From Mytilus galloprovincialis (Eukaryota; Mollusca; Bivalvia; Mytilida; Mytilidae): a DNA stretch of 64,000 nucleotides. The stretch covers positions 66,689,865-66,753,864 of the forward strand of contig NC_134843.1 of the NCBI RefSeq assembly GCF_965363235.1, given 5' to 3'. Position numbers and translations under genes: made by a program. Of the stretch, positions 1 to 10,925 are shown in pieces. How positions within the stretch are numbered: position 1 is the first letter of the stretch; the number at the start of each line of letters is the position of its first letter. A model generated the notes under the pieces. That model was not told where the DNA came from. It saw only the letters and a program-made list of their open reading frames with translations, and did no database searches.

Positions 1-2
1 AA

Positions 3-227
3 TTTCGCGTCAGGAATACCAATTATTGGTATGTCAGATTTCTTGATGTTCATGAATTATTATTATTCATACTCGATCTTAGAGTAAGGGCACGTCTTCA
101 CTATCAAGCAGCTCTTATTCAAGCCAGACTGCCCTTTGGTGGTATTTTGAAGAACAAACCAAAACCAGTTACAAAGAAATATTTTAATATTTATGCGATT
201 TACATGTTTTATTATTGTCGCCTTTAA
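3..227 (+). other. Open frame at left edge, unrecognised
   Basis: A 74-codon frame stays open from the window edge to a TAA at 225-227. Its translation is mixed in character (RARLHYQAALIQARLPFGG in the middle, then a Lys-rich and Tyr-rich end) and has no domain I recognise. It could be the end of an exon or of a decayed transposon ORF entering from the left, or chance. No splice site or polyadenylation signal decides between these. Confidence 0.2.
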
Positions 228-244
228 TTTTTTTCATATATTTG

Positions 245-510
245 TTCATCCGTTTTATCCGGTACGCTTCCGTTAGGTGTCCGTCTTAAGCGGTACTCGT
301 CCGTTGAATGTACGTTTGACATCCGTTCTGTCCGGTACGTTTCCGTTTCTCGTACGTTGCATATCCGGTGTGTGTCCGTTATGCATTCGTTACGCTTCCG
401 TCTTATTTGGTCAGTACATCAACGGACTCCCAACGAATAACAATTTTGTCAACGGACAACTTTTATTTTCATCCGTTAGGCGTCCGTTCGTGCTATCCGG
501 TAAGGTGTGA
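245..510. repeat. Degenerate tandem repeat rich in TCCGTT/TCCGGT
   Basis: The sequence repeats variants of TCCGTTNNG and TCCGGTACG at irregular spacing. The open frame across it has low-complexity, repeat-derived coding and is not a gene. The stretch 511-940 holds nothing I can identify. Confidence 0.6.
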
Positions 511-940
511 CCACAGCTAAACATACAACAGACAATATGATGACCAAATTATGGCTGTTAGCCTGTAGCCCATATGACCTCCAAGGTCCTGCATACACAT
601 CTAAGTTTAAGCATCATTTTTTTGTCAAACGATACTAGTACACCATAAGTGATCTACGAAAGGTGCTTAAGTTAACATAATAGACACCTCCTCTCTTCCA
701 TTGTTTTAAAATGTAGACGGTTTAACGGACACGATTATTTTCGTTGAATGATTGGTCTATCTTGTGTTATGTTCAAAGCACATAGCTATGATTCACAAAG
801 AATAATGATAATCTGACAGTCAGTTTTTGTTATAGAATTAGTTTTTGTTTCATTGACAAACATCCATAATGCTTGAATTTGCAAGGACAACGCAAAAACA
901 AAAAGCAACGTAGGCGAAAATGAAATGACAAATATAGTAC

Positions 941-1107
941 CTTTAATCCACACGGTTTATCGTTCGCCCCTTCGATTGTCCACACTGCAGTCTGAGCTTG
1001 CACTGCCGCACAACCCGCCTCGTTAGCAGTGGAATATACAGCCGTGGCTTCTCCAATATACGTAACATTGATAGTGTCATTCCTTGTACTACCACATTCA
1101 ACAGTTA
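941..1107 (-). CDS. ZP-N-like exon
   Basis: 167 nt, 56 codons with the preceding G. It runs from VTVECGSTRN through the AGC and AVWTIEG segments to DKPCGLK, with potential N-glycosylation sites NDT and NVT. It ends in phase 0 at a GTACTA donor. The next exon is not visible in 1-940. Confidence 0.55.
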
Positions 1108-2463
1108 CTGTTATAAATGTAACAACAAAAGTTAAATAAAATGATGCAATACAACTGTGCAAAGTGCTGTATCTTAATAATGGCTTGATATGTGAAGTTG
1201 TCCCCTTTAATGGGTGTGGTATATAATTTACCCCCCCCCCTCCCCCTTTATAAAAGATCAATCAAATGATTCTGCGTGAACACTTCTAAACATTAAAATA
1301 GACCATAAGAACAAACTACCAATTTGGTGGTGCATAGTGGCATTAAATGGTCACGATTCTGAGTGCATTTCGTTTAATTAATATAAGGGGTTTAATATCA
1401 GCTGAAGATACAAAACGTGTATTCACTTTACTACGGATAAAACGTTGGCAGAGTCCAGCTTTTGATTATATTTTCGGCGTTTTGAAAATAATAACAATTG
1501 TATCATAAGTATGAGGTCGATAAGAGAATATATTGAGCTTTAAAAAGTATATCGATCTCGGACTTCGTTCTCAGTCGATTTATACTCGTATCACCATACT
1601 TCTCTAGTTCTTATCGACCTCATACAGAGGCTTTAATTGAATACAACTGTAAAGACACTTAATGCACTTACCTGGTTCAGCACATCTGTTGTATGGTATC
1701 TGAAGGGAAAAACAAGTATTACAAATTCAATGTTGCCTATGATAAAATTTATAGTTTCAGTTTTGTTCTGAATCCTCTTATTCTCTGGATAATACAACCC
1801 CAACGTCCTATGCAGCGAGAGATAGATAATTTGTCTTGAATTGTTTGAGCAATACGTTCAAAATCCGACAGTCAAAAATAGTTAAAAGAATTTTATTTCT
1901 AAAGGGTATAATTCATGAAGTATATATATTTTTTCTAATATGTTTTCTTTAATAACCATGCAATACAATAATATTTTACGTTCTGCATTGTGATACAAGG
2001 AAATTTCGTAATCCAACTCTAGTAGGAATATGCTGGATGAACTTGAAGAGATAAAGCAAGCTTCTTCAAGTTGTTAATGAAATTATCCTGTATGAAGTTT
2101 GTCTCTGTCAAAATGAAGGAACAAGCACAGTTGTTTTCCATAGAGATTATTTTGTATGAAGGTTTTTGTACGTCACGTGCTTGAAAGGGTTATTTAAAAA
2201 TAGTGGTAGGTTTTTTTTCAGCGGACTTCGGTGGAATGTTTTAATTAAATACTAAAAAGTAAAATCACAAAAATACTGAACTCAGAGGAAAATCAAATTG
2301 GAAAGTCCCTTGGACAACAACTGTCATATTCCTAAATCAGTCAAAATTGGTATCAGCAAATCCAAAGAACTGGCAATTAGTTTGGCATGGCCTGATAAAT
2401 TGAAATATTTACCATAAAATATAGCAGTATAAAGATCCATAGTAGAAAGATCTGTTCTCTCAT
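941..2463 (-). CDS. Secreted ZP-N-like protein, 5' exons only
   Basis: Three exons join in phase: 2463-2413, 1699-1672 and 1107-941. The start ATG opens a classic signal peptide (MREQIFLLWIFILLYFM) that ends exactly at a GTAAAT donor in phase 0. A 28-nt exon follows (IPYNRCAEP, acceptor CTTCAG, donor GTAAGT), then a 167-nt exon starting VTVECG and ending KPCGLK before a GTACTA donor. The mature part has Cys at VECG, AGC and PCG, and alternating beta-strand residues. This resembles the ZP-N half of a zona pellucida module, which polymerises in extracellular coats and matrices. The rest of the module and any membrane anchor lie past the left edge. The exon structure is well supported. The ZP assignment is tentative; another Cys-rich extracellular fold is possible. 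Confidence 0.55.
1509..1625. repeat. Short inverted-repeat element in the ZP-gene intron
   Basis: Ends are the inverted pair GTATGAGGTCGATAAGA and TCTTATCGACCTCATAC, about 117 bp apart. This is a small MITE-like hairpin element. Confidence 0.6.
1672..1699 (-). CDS. 28-nt microexon of the ZP-like gene
   Basis: Bounded by CCCTTCAG and GTAAGTGC. It encodes IPYNRCAEP plus one base, linking the leader (phase 0) to the Cys-rich exon (phase 1). Confidence 0.55.
2413..2463 (-). CDS. Signal-peptide exon of the ZP-like gene
   Basis: Seventeen codons, ATG to a phase-0 donor (ATG|GTAAAT). The residues are charged, then strongly hydrophobic, as in a secretory leader. The sequence just 5' (2464-2495) follows an acceptor-like TTTTTTAATAG and may be 5' UTR of the same exon. 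The other frame across this exon is also open (see rejected items). Confidence 0.6.
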
Positions 2464-2499
2464 GTCTGGCGACGGCAAAGAATGTTTCCTGCGTCCTAT

Positions 2500-3380
2500 T
2501 AAAAAATATATACTAGTATGCAAAAAATGTATATAAAATGTAAGTGCACACTGAACTGGACTAAATATTGATTTTACTTTATTTTTTTATATTTTTTATA
2601 TAGAATTATTTAGTGATTTCAAAAGAGAATATATTGAAAAAAGTTACAGCGATGCCGGATGTCGGACGCCACGTGATTTCTTATTAGCTCACATTTTGGC
2701 CAGGAGAGCTAAAAGCTACTATCATACTATGCACATATATTCACATATGTTATCGAGTAAATATAACATGACTGCCTTATACTAAACACCTAAGAAACGA
2801 AATGATCCATTTGAGATGAAGATAATGAAACTGCCGATGATGCATTGAAGATAATTGATACAAGACTATTTTACAAATTGAATAATTAATCAGTTTGAAG
2901 AAAAATACTTGGTCTTTTCAGAGCTCATATACCCTTTTCCTTTTTTGAATTTCGAGTTCTATTTAATTTCTAAACTTTTATCATACAATTTCGTAGCATT
3001 ATTTTATTGTAAACAAAGCTCAGTAAATATAATTCTGTATATGTAGTATACGTAAGTATAGGTTATACTCGGTAATGATTCACTTTAAAATATTTCAGGA
3101 CCAAGGCTTTTAAATTTTATACCAGACTTTAGCATATATATAATATTGTGCCAAAGAAAACAATGACTGCTGATAAATAAATTATATATAAATCAAAGAA
3201 ACGTTTTTTAAGAAAAAAAACATACATGCATATTCATCAATAAAAAAATTAGGCACCTGATGTTGAATAATTTTTATATTTATTAAGTGAGTTTAATAAT
3301 TATTTAAAAATATAAAAATTCCAAAAAGCTGATATCCATAACATTGTTTGCTTTTCATAATCAAGAAATTGAAGATATAT
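2500..3380. other. AT-rich intergenic DNA, no gene seen
   Basis: Very AT-rich, with short runs of T and A. No exon-like frame with splice sites was found on either strand. Confidence 0.5.
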
Positions 3381-3384
3381 AATA

Positions 3385-3960
3385 AATATATTTATCATAT
3401 ACTTAGACTAAATAACATATGATTTTTACTGTATGATAATAGCATTAAATTAACGTAAATTCCATATTTTTCGAATTGGTGCTTAGCGGGCTGATATGAA
3501 AAGTTTATCACATGCTTCGATTGCAAACATAGCAAACGATTGTTATCATGACGACAAATTTATTTTTCTGATGTCACATGACTGTATACAACCCTTTTTA
3601 GCAAAATCCTTATATTTTATGTATAATCGCAGAAAATATTGTGTATAACAGTATGTTTTTTGTGTTTTTTTTTAATGTAATTTAAAAGTTTTTTTTTTAT
3701 TCATTTGTAATGAATGTTAGAATAAGTTTTAAAGCAAAAGTGTCTCATAAGTCAGTTATGGCTGGATACCGATATTTTAACTTCGATTTAAATTTTTATT
3801 TGTATTTTTATACTAATATTATGATGTATGATATTGTTCTGTATTGGTATGTGACACTATAATAAAAATATTCTGTCTGTCTGTCTGTCTGTTATCACAT
3901 GCCTTTCCGTAACGTTATCACATGGCATTCCGGTGATACTCGGCAAATTCCGGAAAATAC
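3385..3960. repeat. Diverged dispersed repeat with (GTCT)n microsatellite
   Basis: Two blocks here match 58375-58600: TTTATCAT..ACTTAGA followed by ATGATAATA.CATTAAAT, and GCATGCCTTTCC.TAACG followed by TTATCACATGG. A GTCT microsatellite sits at about 3871-3893. The two copies have drifted apart, so this is an old dispersed repeat. Confidence 0.5.
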
Positions 3961-4189
3961 ACCTCAATGCTACGTTTTCAGTGAAAAACAGTACGAAATA
4001 GTGTACAAAACAATTATTTAGATACTGAAAAGTATATTGTGTAAAATAATAACAAAAAAAATAAAAATAAAAAACAAACAAACAAATTATTAAATAAATG
4101 CATTCTTTATAAGTTTCAAACATAATTTAGAAAGTTACTTTGAAAAGGTTGACTTTTCCAAACAGTGTTTACTATGTATATTGTTTTTT

Positions 4190-4560
4190 TTTTTAGGGGT
4201 TTGTCGAGTCGTCCATATTAAAAATGTTTTCTCCTCTGTTGAGGCATATGGTAGAAAGATTTGATATCGAATGTACTAAATTTGGGTCCGACGTCCGTGA
4301 ACTTTTCAATCTTTGAACTTCTATTTGAGAACCACGTAAAAGGATCAATATATGATCTGTTATTTTCCTCCATTGTTGAAGCATATGATAAAAAGATCAT
4401 AACATGTCCTTTTTCATATCGCATGTATTATCAGCCCTCGGTCAATATCAGCCCTCGAGCCATGCGGCTGATAATATCTGGTACACAACTGAACAGAATT
4501 ATTTCATATAAGGTCAGCAGCTTAGTAGTATTGAGATGTGCAATGCTGTAAAGTATCTTT
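4190..4560. repeat. Repeat-like segment with hairpin
   Basis: TATTATCAGCC near 4427 and GGCTGATAATA near 4470 form an inverted pair around two copies of TATCAGCCCTCG. Overlapping open frames occur on both strands, and none shows exon boundaries or a known domain. I read it as a transposon-derived fragment. Confidence 0.35.
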
Positions 4561-4773
4561 TTGTAAGATACATACTTCTTGTTTATCTCTACTCTACTAC
4601 AAACGAGGCTTTATATGCTTAACATGAATAAATAAAATAACCAACCAAGTAAAAAGAAAATATCAGAAATAAATAGAAATACTAGTAGTAAATAATTAAA
4701 TGAATAACGAGGTCATATATAATGTTTAATACAGGACTTCGTTCAGGAGAATTATAATATAAAAAATTTGTAA

Positions 4774-5722
4774 GGGTTCCGCGGAACCCAGTGTCTCGCC
4801 TATTTTTGCTGTAAATCAACAACAATGAGGAAAAAAATCAATAAAAATATTCCTCTTGTTACTATTTTATGATTGTAAGAAAATCTAAGTCCATTTGAAA
4901 GTAAATTACAGAAAAAAACAGAGTAATCTTTTTACAAACTTTACTTCTGGATACACTCTTATGATCATAAATAAGGTTATTTCCAAGTTTGGTACAAACC
5001 CAGGATAGTTTAAGAAAGTTATTTAAATTTTAAAAACTTTAACCACAGAGTGAATGTAATGGTTCCCTGCAGAAAAAACTAAGTCCATTTATAAGTAAAA
5101 TACGGAAAAAATTGAATTTTATTTTTACAAAATTTTCTTCTGGATACTATCTTATGATCATAAACAAGCTTCTGTCCAAGTTTGGTACAAACCCAGGATA
5201 GTTAAAGAAAGTTATTAAAATTCTAAAAACTTTAACCACAGAGTGAATGTAATGTTTCCCCGCAAAAAAAACTAAGTCCATTTATAAGTAAAATACGGAA
5301 AAAATGGAATTTTATTTTTACAAAATTTACTTCTGGATATTATCTTATGATCATAAACAAGCTTCTGTCCAAGTTTGGTACAAACCCAGGATAGTTTGAG
5401 AAAGTTATTAAAATTCTAAAAACTTTAACCACAGAGTGAATGTTTTGTTTCCCCGCAGAAAAAACTAAGTCCATTTATAGTAAAATACGGAAAAAATGGA
5501 ATTTTATTTTTACAAAATTTACTTCTGGATACTATCTTATGATCATAAACAAGCTTCTGTCAAAGTTTGGTAGAAATCCAGTATAGTTTAAGAAAGTTAT
5601 TAAAATTTCAAAAACTTTAACCACAGAGTGAATATTTGTTGACGCCGCCGACGACGCCGACGACGACGGAATGTAGGATCGCTTAGTCTCGCTTTTTCGA
5701 CTAAAGTCGAAGGCTCGACAAA
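4774..5722. mobile_element. Non-autonomous element with four ~193-bp repeats
   Basis: The left end carries the palindrome GGGTTCCGCGGAACCC (4774-4789). The interior is a tandem array whose unit starts AAGTCCATTT at 4887, 5081, 5274 and 5467, so the period is 193-194 bp. The right end has a GACGCCGACGACG-rich tract, then a TCGACTAAAGTCGA palindrome near 5697. A related, shorter copy is at 59430-59890. It ends about 15 bp from a coding exon at 5735. No transposase is encoded. Confidence 0.65.
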
Positions 5723-5734
5723 AATGTGACTTAC

Positions 5735-6014
5735 CACAATTTGTTTACTGTTAATCTGGTCTCTAACGTCTGTTCAATTTCATAAGAATCTGATGAGTTT
5801 TTGTATGAATAGTGGTAAGTCAGTCGCCTGAGGGGTTGACTGTCATCGGACGTACTTGTAAACAAAACTAATTGACAACTATGATTGGTGCACTCGATTA
5901 AGTTGCTAATCCCACAAGACGAAGTATCAAATTTAAATACATTAATGATTTTAACTTGTAAACATATTCTGTGAATAGTTTTGTAATCGAAATAATCATT
6001 GCAATGGTCATTCT
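5735..6014 (-). CDS. Main exon of the unrecognised protein
   Basis: Ninety-two uninterrupted codons with balanced amino-acid use in very AT-rich surroundings, plus consensus acceptor and donor. The phase is 1 in and 2 out. No ATG, GTG or other early start lies in the frame, so simple ORF calling misses it. Confidence 0.55.
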
Positions 6015-6409
6015 CTGAAGAACATTGAAATTACTTACTATCAGGGAATAATGCTTACATTGGATTGGGACTTTCCCTTTTTCTTTTTTTCACGGTATGC
6101 CGATCAATGACGAGTGAAGCCTTTCTCTACACAGATGCTGATATGAGTGTCCACCGTTTTAATTGTTCGATGTGATCATTTTGAAGCGAACTATTTGTTT
6201 CATAACAATATTTATACGTTTTATGAAAATATCAAGTTTTAGGGACATTTCATTATGACGATAGTAATAGATACACCATGCGTTCATTTATTATTTGCTC
6301 TTATGGTCTTACATACCTAATCTTTTATAAACTTGTGGTACTGGGATAATTCCTGAAGTATGGACATTGGATATAATTCCAAATTCAACCCCTTGAATCG
6401 CCGACCTCA
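5735..6409 (-). CDS. Unrecognised Cys-containing protein, two exons
   Basis: Exon 6014-5735 is 280 nt, open for 92 codons, between CTTCTTCAG and TTGTG|GTAAGT. It has Cys in NDHCN, RICLQ, SSCGI, IECTN and HSCQL, which suggests a disulphide-bonded extracellular region. Exon 6409-6317 (93 nt; RSAIQGVEFGIISNVHTSG) ends at TTAG|GTATGT in phase 1 and joins it in frame (..YKRLE-NDHC..). Further 5', 6546-6464 is also open (MFGEEFIAFLLNGTQNRDG) with a GTAATT donor, but the gap of 54-58 nt would be an unusually short intron. The GEEFxAF and GIISNVHTSG patterns faintly recall the IgGFc-binding N-terminal domain, a weak guess. The downstream exon is not identified. It may be a fragment of a larger gene or a decaying paralogue. 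Confidence 0.45.
6317..6409 (-). CDS. Upstream exon of the unrecognised protein
   Basis: 93 nt between GATTTTCAG and GTATGTAAG, 30 codons, phase 1 in and 1 out, matching the acceptor of exon 6014-5735. The alternative acceptor 4 nt further in (start at 6405) would fuse it to the open frame at 6546-6464. Confidence 0.4.
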
Positions 6410-7077
6410 CTGAAAATCACCATTGTATCAAGTATCATTGAGCCACCTAGTGTCATAAATTACCTCCCCCTGCAAACTCCGAAAACTTGACCATCTCGAT
6501 TTTGTGTCCCGTTTAGCAAGAACGCTATGAATTCCTCACCAAACATTCTGATCAGATTGTCAATAAAATTGAATTAAGATTTAAAAAAAAATACATATAG
6601 TGTTATCATTTCTCTCCAAAAATAAACAAAGAGTACAGCAGGCTATAGGACCTATGTGAAATATGTTGCTATGCGAGTCAATTTAATACCAACTAAAAGT
6701 GGCTGTCTACATCTCTAGACTATGAAAATTATCCATATATCACGGTATGCAACTAGATCGGAGAACTTCAAGGTAAAGTACACGCACAATCGTTTGGTCT
6801 GCGGCAAAGATTAACACTTTTGAAATTGAGTTACAAATCAAATTCGAACATTGAATGTTAATTCATCGAGAAGACCGCAAAATACATCTATATTAATCGA
6901 GACGGCCTACTGTTCAATTGTAAAACAAAACTAGTAAAACAAGTTTGACAGATAAACCTTTTTTTGTACAAATATGTATCTTTATTTTTTTACCCATAAA
7001 AGACAGACACACATTTTAAATCGTTTAAGTCACAAAAAGTACGGTGGCAGAATGCGGCCATGAAAGAAAAAAAAAAT

Positions 7078-7438
7078 ATGTTGTTCCCTCAAGATACTAT
7101 GTCGTTCCCTCAAGATGCTATGTCGTTCCCACAAGATAGTTATCTCGTTCCCTCAAGATACTATGTCGTTCCCTCAAGATAGTTATCTCGTTCCCTCAAG
7201 ATACTATGTCGTTCCCTCAAGATAGTTATCTCGTTCCCTCAAGATACTATGTCGTTCCCTCAAGATGTTATGTTGTTCCCTCAAGATACTATGTCGTTCC
7301 CTCAAGATGATATGTCGTTCCCACAAGATAGTTATCTCGTTCCCTCAAGATACTATGTCGTTCCCTCAAGATAGTTATCTCGTTCCCTCAAGATACTATG
7401 TCGTTCCCTCAAGATAGTTATCTCGTTCCCTCAACATA
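7078..7438 (+). repeat. Left-arm minisatellite of the fold-back element
   Basis: About 17 units of GTTCCCTCAAGATACTATGTC and variants (TAGTTATCTC instead of TACTATGTC). The 19-bp and 23-bp variants alternate in part. Confidence 0.85.
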
Positions 7439-7865
7439 GCAATACAATTATATTGATTTATTCTTTATTTCCAACTTCGAAACGGTGGAGTAAAGACGTG
7501 GAGTTACTTCCAATTCACTTTTTAATCAAATGCGGAACAATACAAGAACGAGAAATTAAGACCACCGACACGAAACACGGAAAATAAATAAGGGAAAATA
7601 CTAAGCACGCACATCGAACCAAACACGAGAAAACGAGAAATAAAACACCAAATCACGAAAACACGTAAAATGAAAAGGCCGAAAACGTTGCACGAAAATA
7701 ACCCTTTACCACCCTCTTAGAAAATAAAATTAAAAATGAGCCACAAAATGTTTTATCATCTCCTATTCCTGGATTTCTAATACATTAACCTAACTGTTTG
7801 TGTTGTACATGTGCATATGTATGTAATCAGTATCTTCCTTAGATTTAATTTTCAAATGTTAAAGG

Positions 7866-8261
7866 GTGAAAAATAATTCCTTTTCTGTGTATCCATGGCA
7901 ACATTCTGCATTTATTTACCATAAAATATTGCAAAAAGGGGGTAAACATGCATGTCACATATCCCCCCAAAATTTGGATCAAACTAGAATTTCAATGCTT
8001 TTGAGTGATACCTTTTTAGACACTGTTTTCATAAATCTTCCTAATGATCAAATAAAAAATGGGTGTCTTTCGCCTAATTTTTTCGTAAAATCTAATCACA
8101 AAGTTCGTGCGACAAAAAGTTGGAAAAAAACATTACAAAAATTGCCGGACCAATGTATGGTATGGACATACAAATACGGACTGTCATACAGAAAACAGCC
8201 TATATTACATACATTATATGATCTTGATGTTCATATGAACCCAATACGAAGGCTATTTTAA
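7866..8261 (+). CDS. Open frame inside the fold-back element
   Basis: A 131-codon frame with a GTG first codon and TAA end. It is basic in the second half (KVRATKSWKKTLQKLPDQC) and ends HMNPIRRLF. I do not recognise a transposase or other domain. It could be part of a captured or decayed gene in the element's centre. No ATG start, promoter or splice site supports expression. Confidence 0.25.
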   Translation: MKNNSFSVYPWQHSAFIYHKILQKGGKHACHISPQNLDQTRISMLLSDTFLDTVFINLPNDQIKNGCLSPNFFVKSNHKVRATKSWKKTLQKLPDQCMVWTYKYGLSYRKQPILHTLYDLDVHMNPIRRLF

Positions 8262-8359
8262 TACTCGGCTATCCAAAATTAATTTTATTGCACACTAGCT
8301 CTTATATTTGAAAAATCCTCAGGGGCCAAAATGCGAAACTACACATCTAACTGTGGATT

Positions 8360-8530
8360 GCTACCTTTACTGGGACTCCGGGATCGGGTGTTTTTAAGCT
8401 CGGGATTTCGGGATTGACCCTTTCCGATCGGGGAATTCTTTTTTTTTGGATTACGGGACGTCGGGATTTACTTTATTTAAATTTGGGATTTCGAGATTTT
8501 TAAGCCCGGGATTTCTGGATCAGGACCCCT
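8360..8530 (+). repeat. Degenerate CGGGATTTCGGGATT repeat
   Basis: Imperfect short repeats of CGGGATT, with TTTAAG spacers, inside the centre of the fold-back element. Confidence 0.5.
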
Positions 8531-8671
8531 CCTATCCCCTCTCAGTTATTCTCTTTAAATACAGAATTATTATATCATTATTATTATGCAAATATTCTAC
8601 TTTTGGGATCTGGCCACGTCTACAGTTCCGCTTCGAAGGGCGAAATGAATCATATATCAATACAATTTTAA

Positions 8672-9166
8672 AATCTTGAGGGAACGAGATAACTATCTTG
8701 AGGAAACAACATAGTATCTTGAGGGAACGACATAGCATCTTGAGGGAACAACATAACATCTTGAGGGAACGACATAGCATCTTGAGGGAACGAGATAACT
8801 ATCTTGAAGGAACAACATAACATCTTGAGGGAACGACATAGTATCTTGAGGGAACGAGATAACTATCTTGAGGGAACAAGATAACTATCTTGAGGGAACG
8901 ACATAGTATCTTGAGGGAACGAGATAACTATCTTGAGGGAACACCATAACATCTTGAGGGAACGACATAGTATCTTGAGGGAACGAGATAACTATCTTGA
9001 GGGAACGAGATAACTATCTTGAGGGAACGGGATAACTATCTTGAGGGAACGAGATAACTATCTTGAGGGAACGACATAGTATCTTGAGGGAACGAGCTAA
9101 CTATCTTATGGGAACGACATAGCATCTTGAGGGAACGACATAGTATCTTGAGGGAACAACATAATT
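8672..9166 (-). repeat. Right-arm minisatellite of the fold-back element
   Basis: About 24 units of CTTGAGGGAACGACATAGTAT and its variants, the reverse complement of the left-arm unit. This arm is longer than the left arm, so copy number has changed independently. Confidence 0.85.
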
Positions 9167-9206
9167 TTTTTTTCTTTCATGGCCGCATTCTGCCACCGTA
9201 AAAAAG

Positions 9207-10925
9207 ACAATATTATACTATATTGAAGAAAAAACCCGGACGGTCTCATAAACTAAGATGTAGCAAAAGAATTTTGATAATAGTAACATGATAAAGACTT
9301 TGCGAAACACTTCGAAAATTGATGACTCGAAAGATCTTAAGATTTTGTATATGTACAGTACATGATTTCCTATTTATTTGATCTATATGCAGCATAGATT
9401 TGCAGTGAGACACTTGAAAGAATAACAAGTTGCTAGATGAAAAGCTTGAACTCATATCACGCTTCAGAATTTGGTAACAAAAACATTTTGCATGTAAATA
9501 TGAACATATCAAATAATAAAAAAACGATATATGCAACCAAACGTTTTTCTTGGAATAGAGGTGAAGCACTGAGTATTTAATTCGATCATAACTGGCACAC
9601 AAGTTTGAGCTTTCTAAAAAGCTGAGGACTGCTTCGTTCTGTCATAATTAAAGGTAATATGTGTGCATGTGGCTCTTGATTTAGTATTGGAAATGTGGTA
9701 TTTTTTAAAAATTGATTAAATCGTAGATAAGTTACTATTTCAAGATGTCGACATGACTGAAACTAATAGCTCCCCACCGTGATGCGAAGCAACAACAGCA
9801 GAAAAAACAATCGTTATGTTTTACTACACAAGATTCTGTCGGCTTTTTCATACGCAGAAGTTAAGATACGAAGAGTTACTTTTTTATTAGTCGAACTCTT
9901 GCGTCACTTTTGCCACTTGTATGGATACGCTTTTCAATACTTTTGTTAATTGTAGACTTAAAAACCCATCATATATTATGATATTAGAATGCGCCAGTCG
10001 TTAGAAGAAAGTGATATTCAACTATTGGCAATATTTGATGAAATAAAATGTATGTTTTACTGTTTTTTTTTTCAATTCAAAACTTATATTTACTGTTTTG
10101 AGAGTAGGTCTGCGGTAAAATCTATATAGTTTAGGTAGTTTATTGCAATACACAAACAAATGCGAAATTTGAAACCTCCTCTACAACGTTCACTAACAGC
10201 AACACTGTGAATAACATGTTATGACCAGGCAAGCATATTCACCGGCAGCACTCAATACATTTTCAAACTAGCCCGCTATGCACAATTTCGGAAAATATAG
10301 TATTAAGTTGTTTGCTCTTAACATATTTTTATGATAAAGTCTCATATACTTAATTTGGTTAATATTATTAAGATTAAATAGGAACTCAATATACGAATAA
10401 ATCTCCAAAAGAAGGTTATATAACATAGACAGCCAATTTCAGTGAAAATCTATACCGATAGTTTTAAAATCAAAGATGGCCACACATTACCTAAATCAGA
10501 TTTTGACCTCACACACAGACCTATACAAGTTGTTTAATTATAAAAACAGAGGAATTGTGGAGATCTCTAGATTGATACTTAGTTTATCGAAGTCCAGTTG
10601 CAAATATTTCAAGCAAATTTTGTACAAAAAAGTTTAAGTAGTTTTTTAATCGAAGTTATCCCCATGATGTATTTCATCAAATGATATACATGACTCCAAG
10701 GCTCCATTTTGAAGGCCATACTCTAATTTTAATTGTTTACTTTTAAGACGGTGAGAGTTGGATGGAGCTTTTAAACAATGGCAATCCAACCACATCTTCT
10801 TAATTCTCTGAAGTATTTCTAGAACAAACTAGTTATCAAAAACATAAACTTCAAGATGCGATGAACAATACAACATTTGACCGGTTATATGAACATCAAT
10901 TATCATATACTAGTACATAGATTCA
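9207..10925. other. Intergenic DNA, no gene seen
   Basis: Open frames here (for example 9602-9246 minus) are AT-rich and lack exon borders or domain features. I see no RNA gene. Confidence 0.5.

Larger units (their letters stand above)
7040..9200. mobile_element. Fold-back (long inverted repeat) transposon
   Basis: The ends are exact inverted copies beginning TACGGTGGCAGAATGCGGCC (7040) and ending with its complement at 9200. Each end is followed inward by a minisatellite of 19-23-bp units, in opposite orientation in the two arms (7078-7438 and 8672-9166), so the element can fold into a long hairpin. AAAAAG directly flanks both ends (7034-7039, 9201-9206) as a likely 6-bp target duplication. 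The 1.2-kb centre holds one open frame and a degenerate GGGATTTCGGGA repeat. This is the architecture of fold-back elements such as Drosophila FB or Galileo. Family membership is inferred from structure only. Confidence 0.75.

Noticed and set aside
830..1261. 143-codon minus frame as one gene
   Set aside because: Only 941-1107 of it is exon. The rest is intron, including a C-run and poor composition.
2413..2495. Alternative frame TQETFFAVARHERTDLSTMDL across the leader exon, joining 5735 in phase
   Set aside because: It stays open for 56 codons and fits the TG|G phase, but the other frame gives a near-perfect signal peptide whose donor phase matches the next two exons. The two genes are therefore kept separate, with some doubt.
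3857..4123. 88-codon minus frame rich in Tyr and Phe
   Set aside because: Derived from poly-A/T and the GTCT microsatellite; no gene features.
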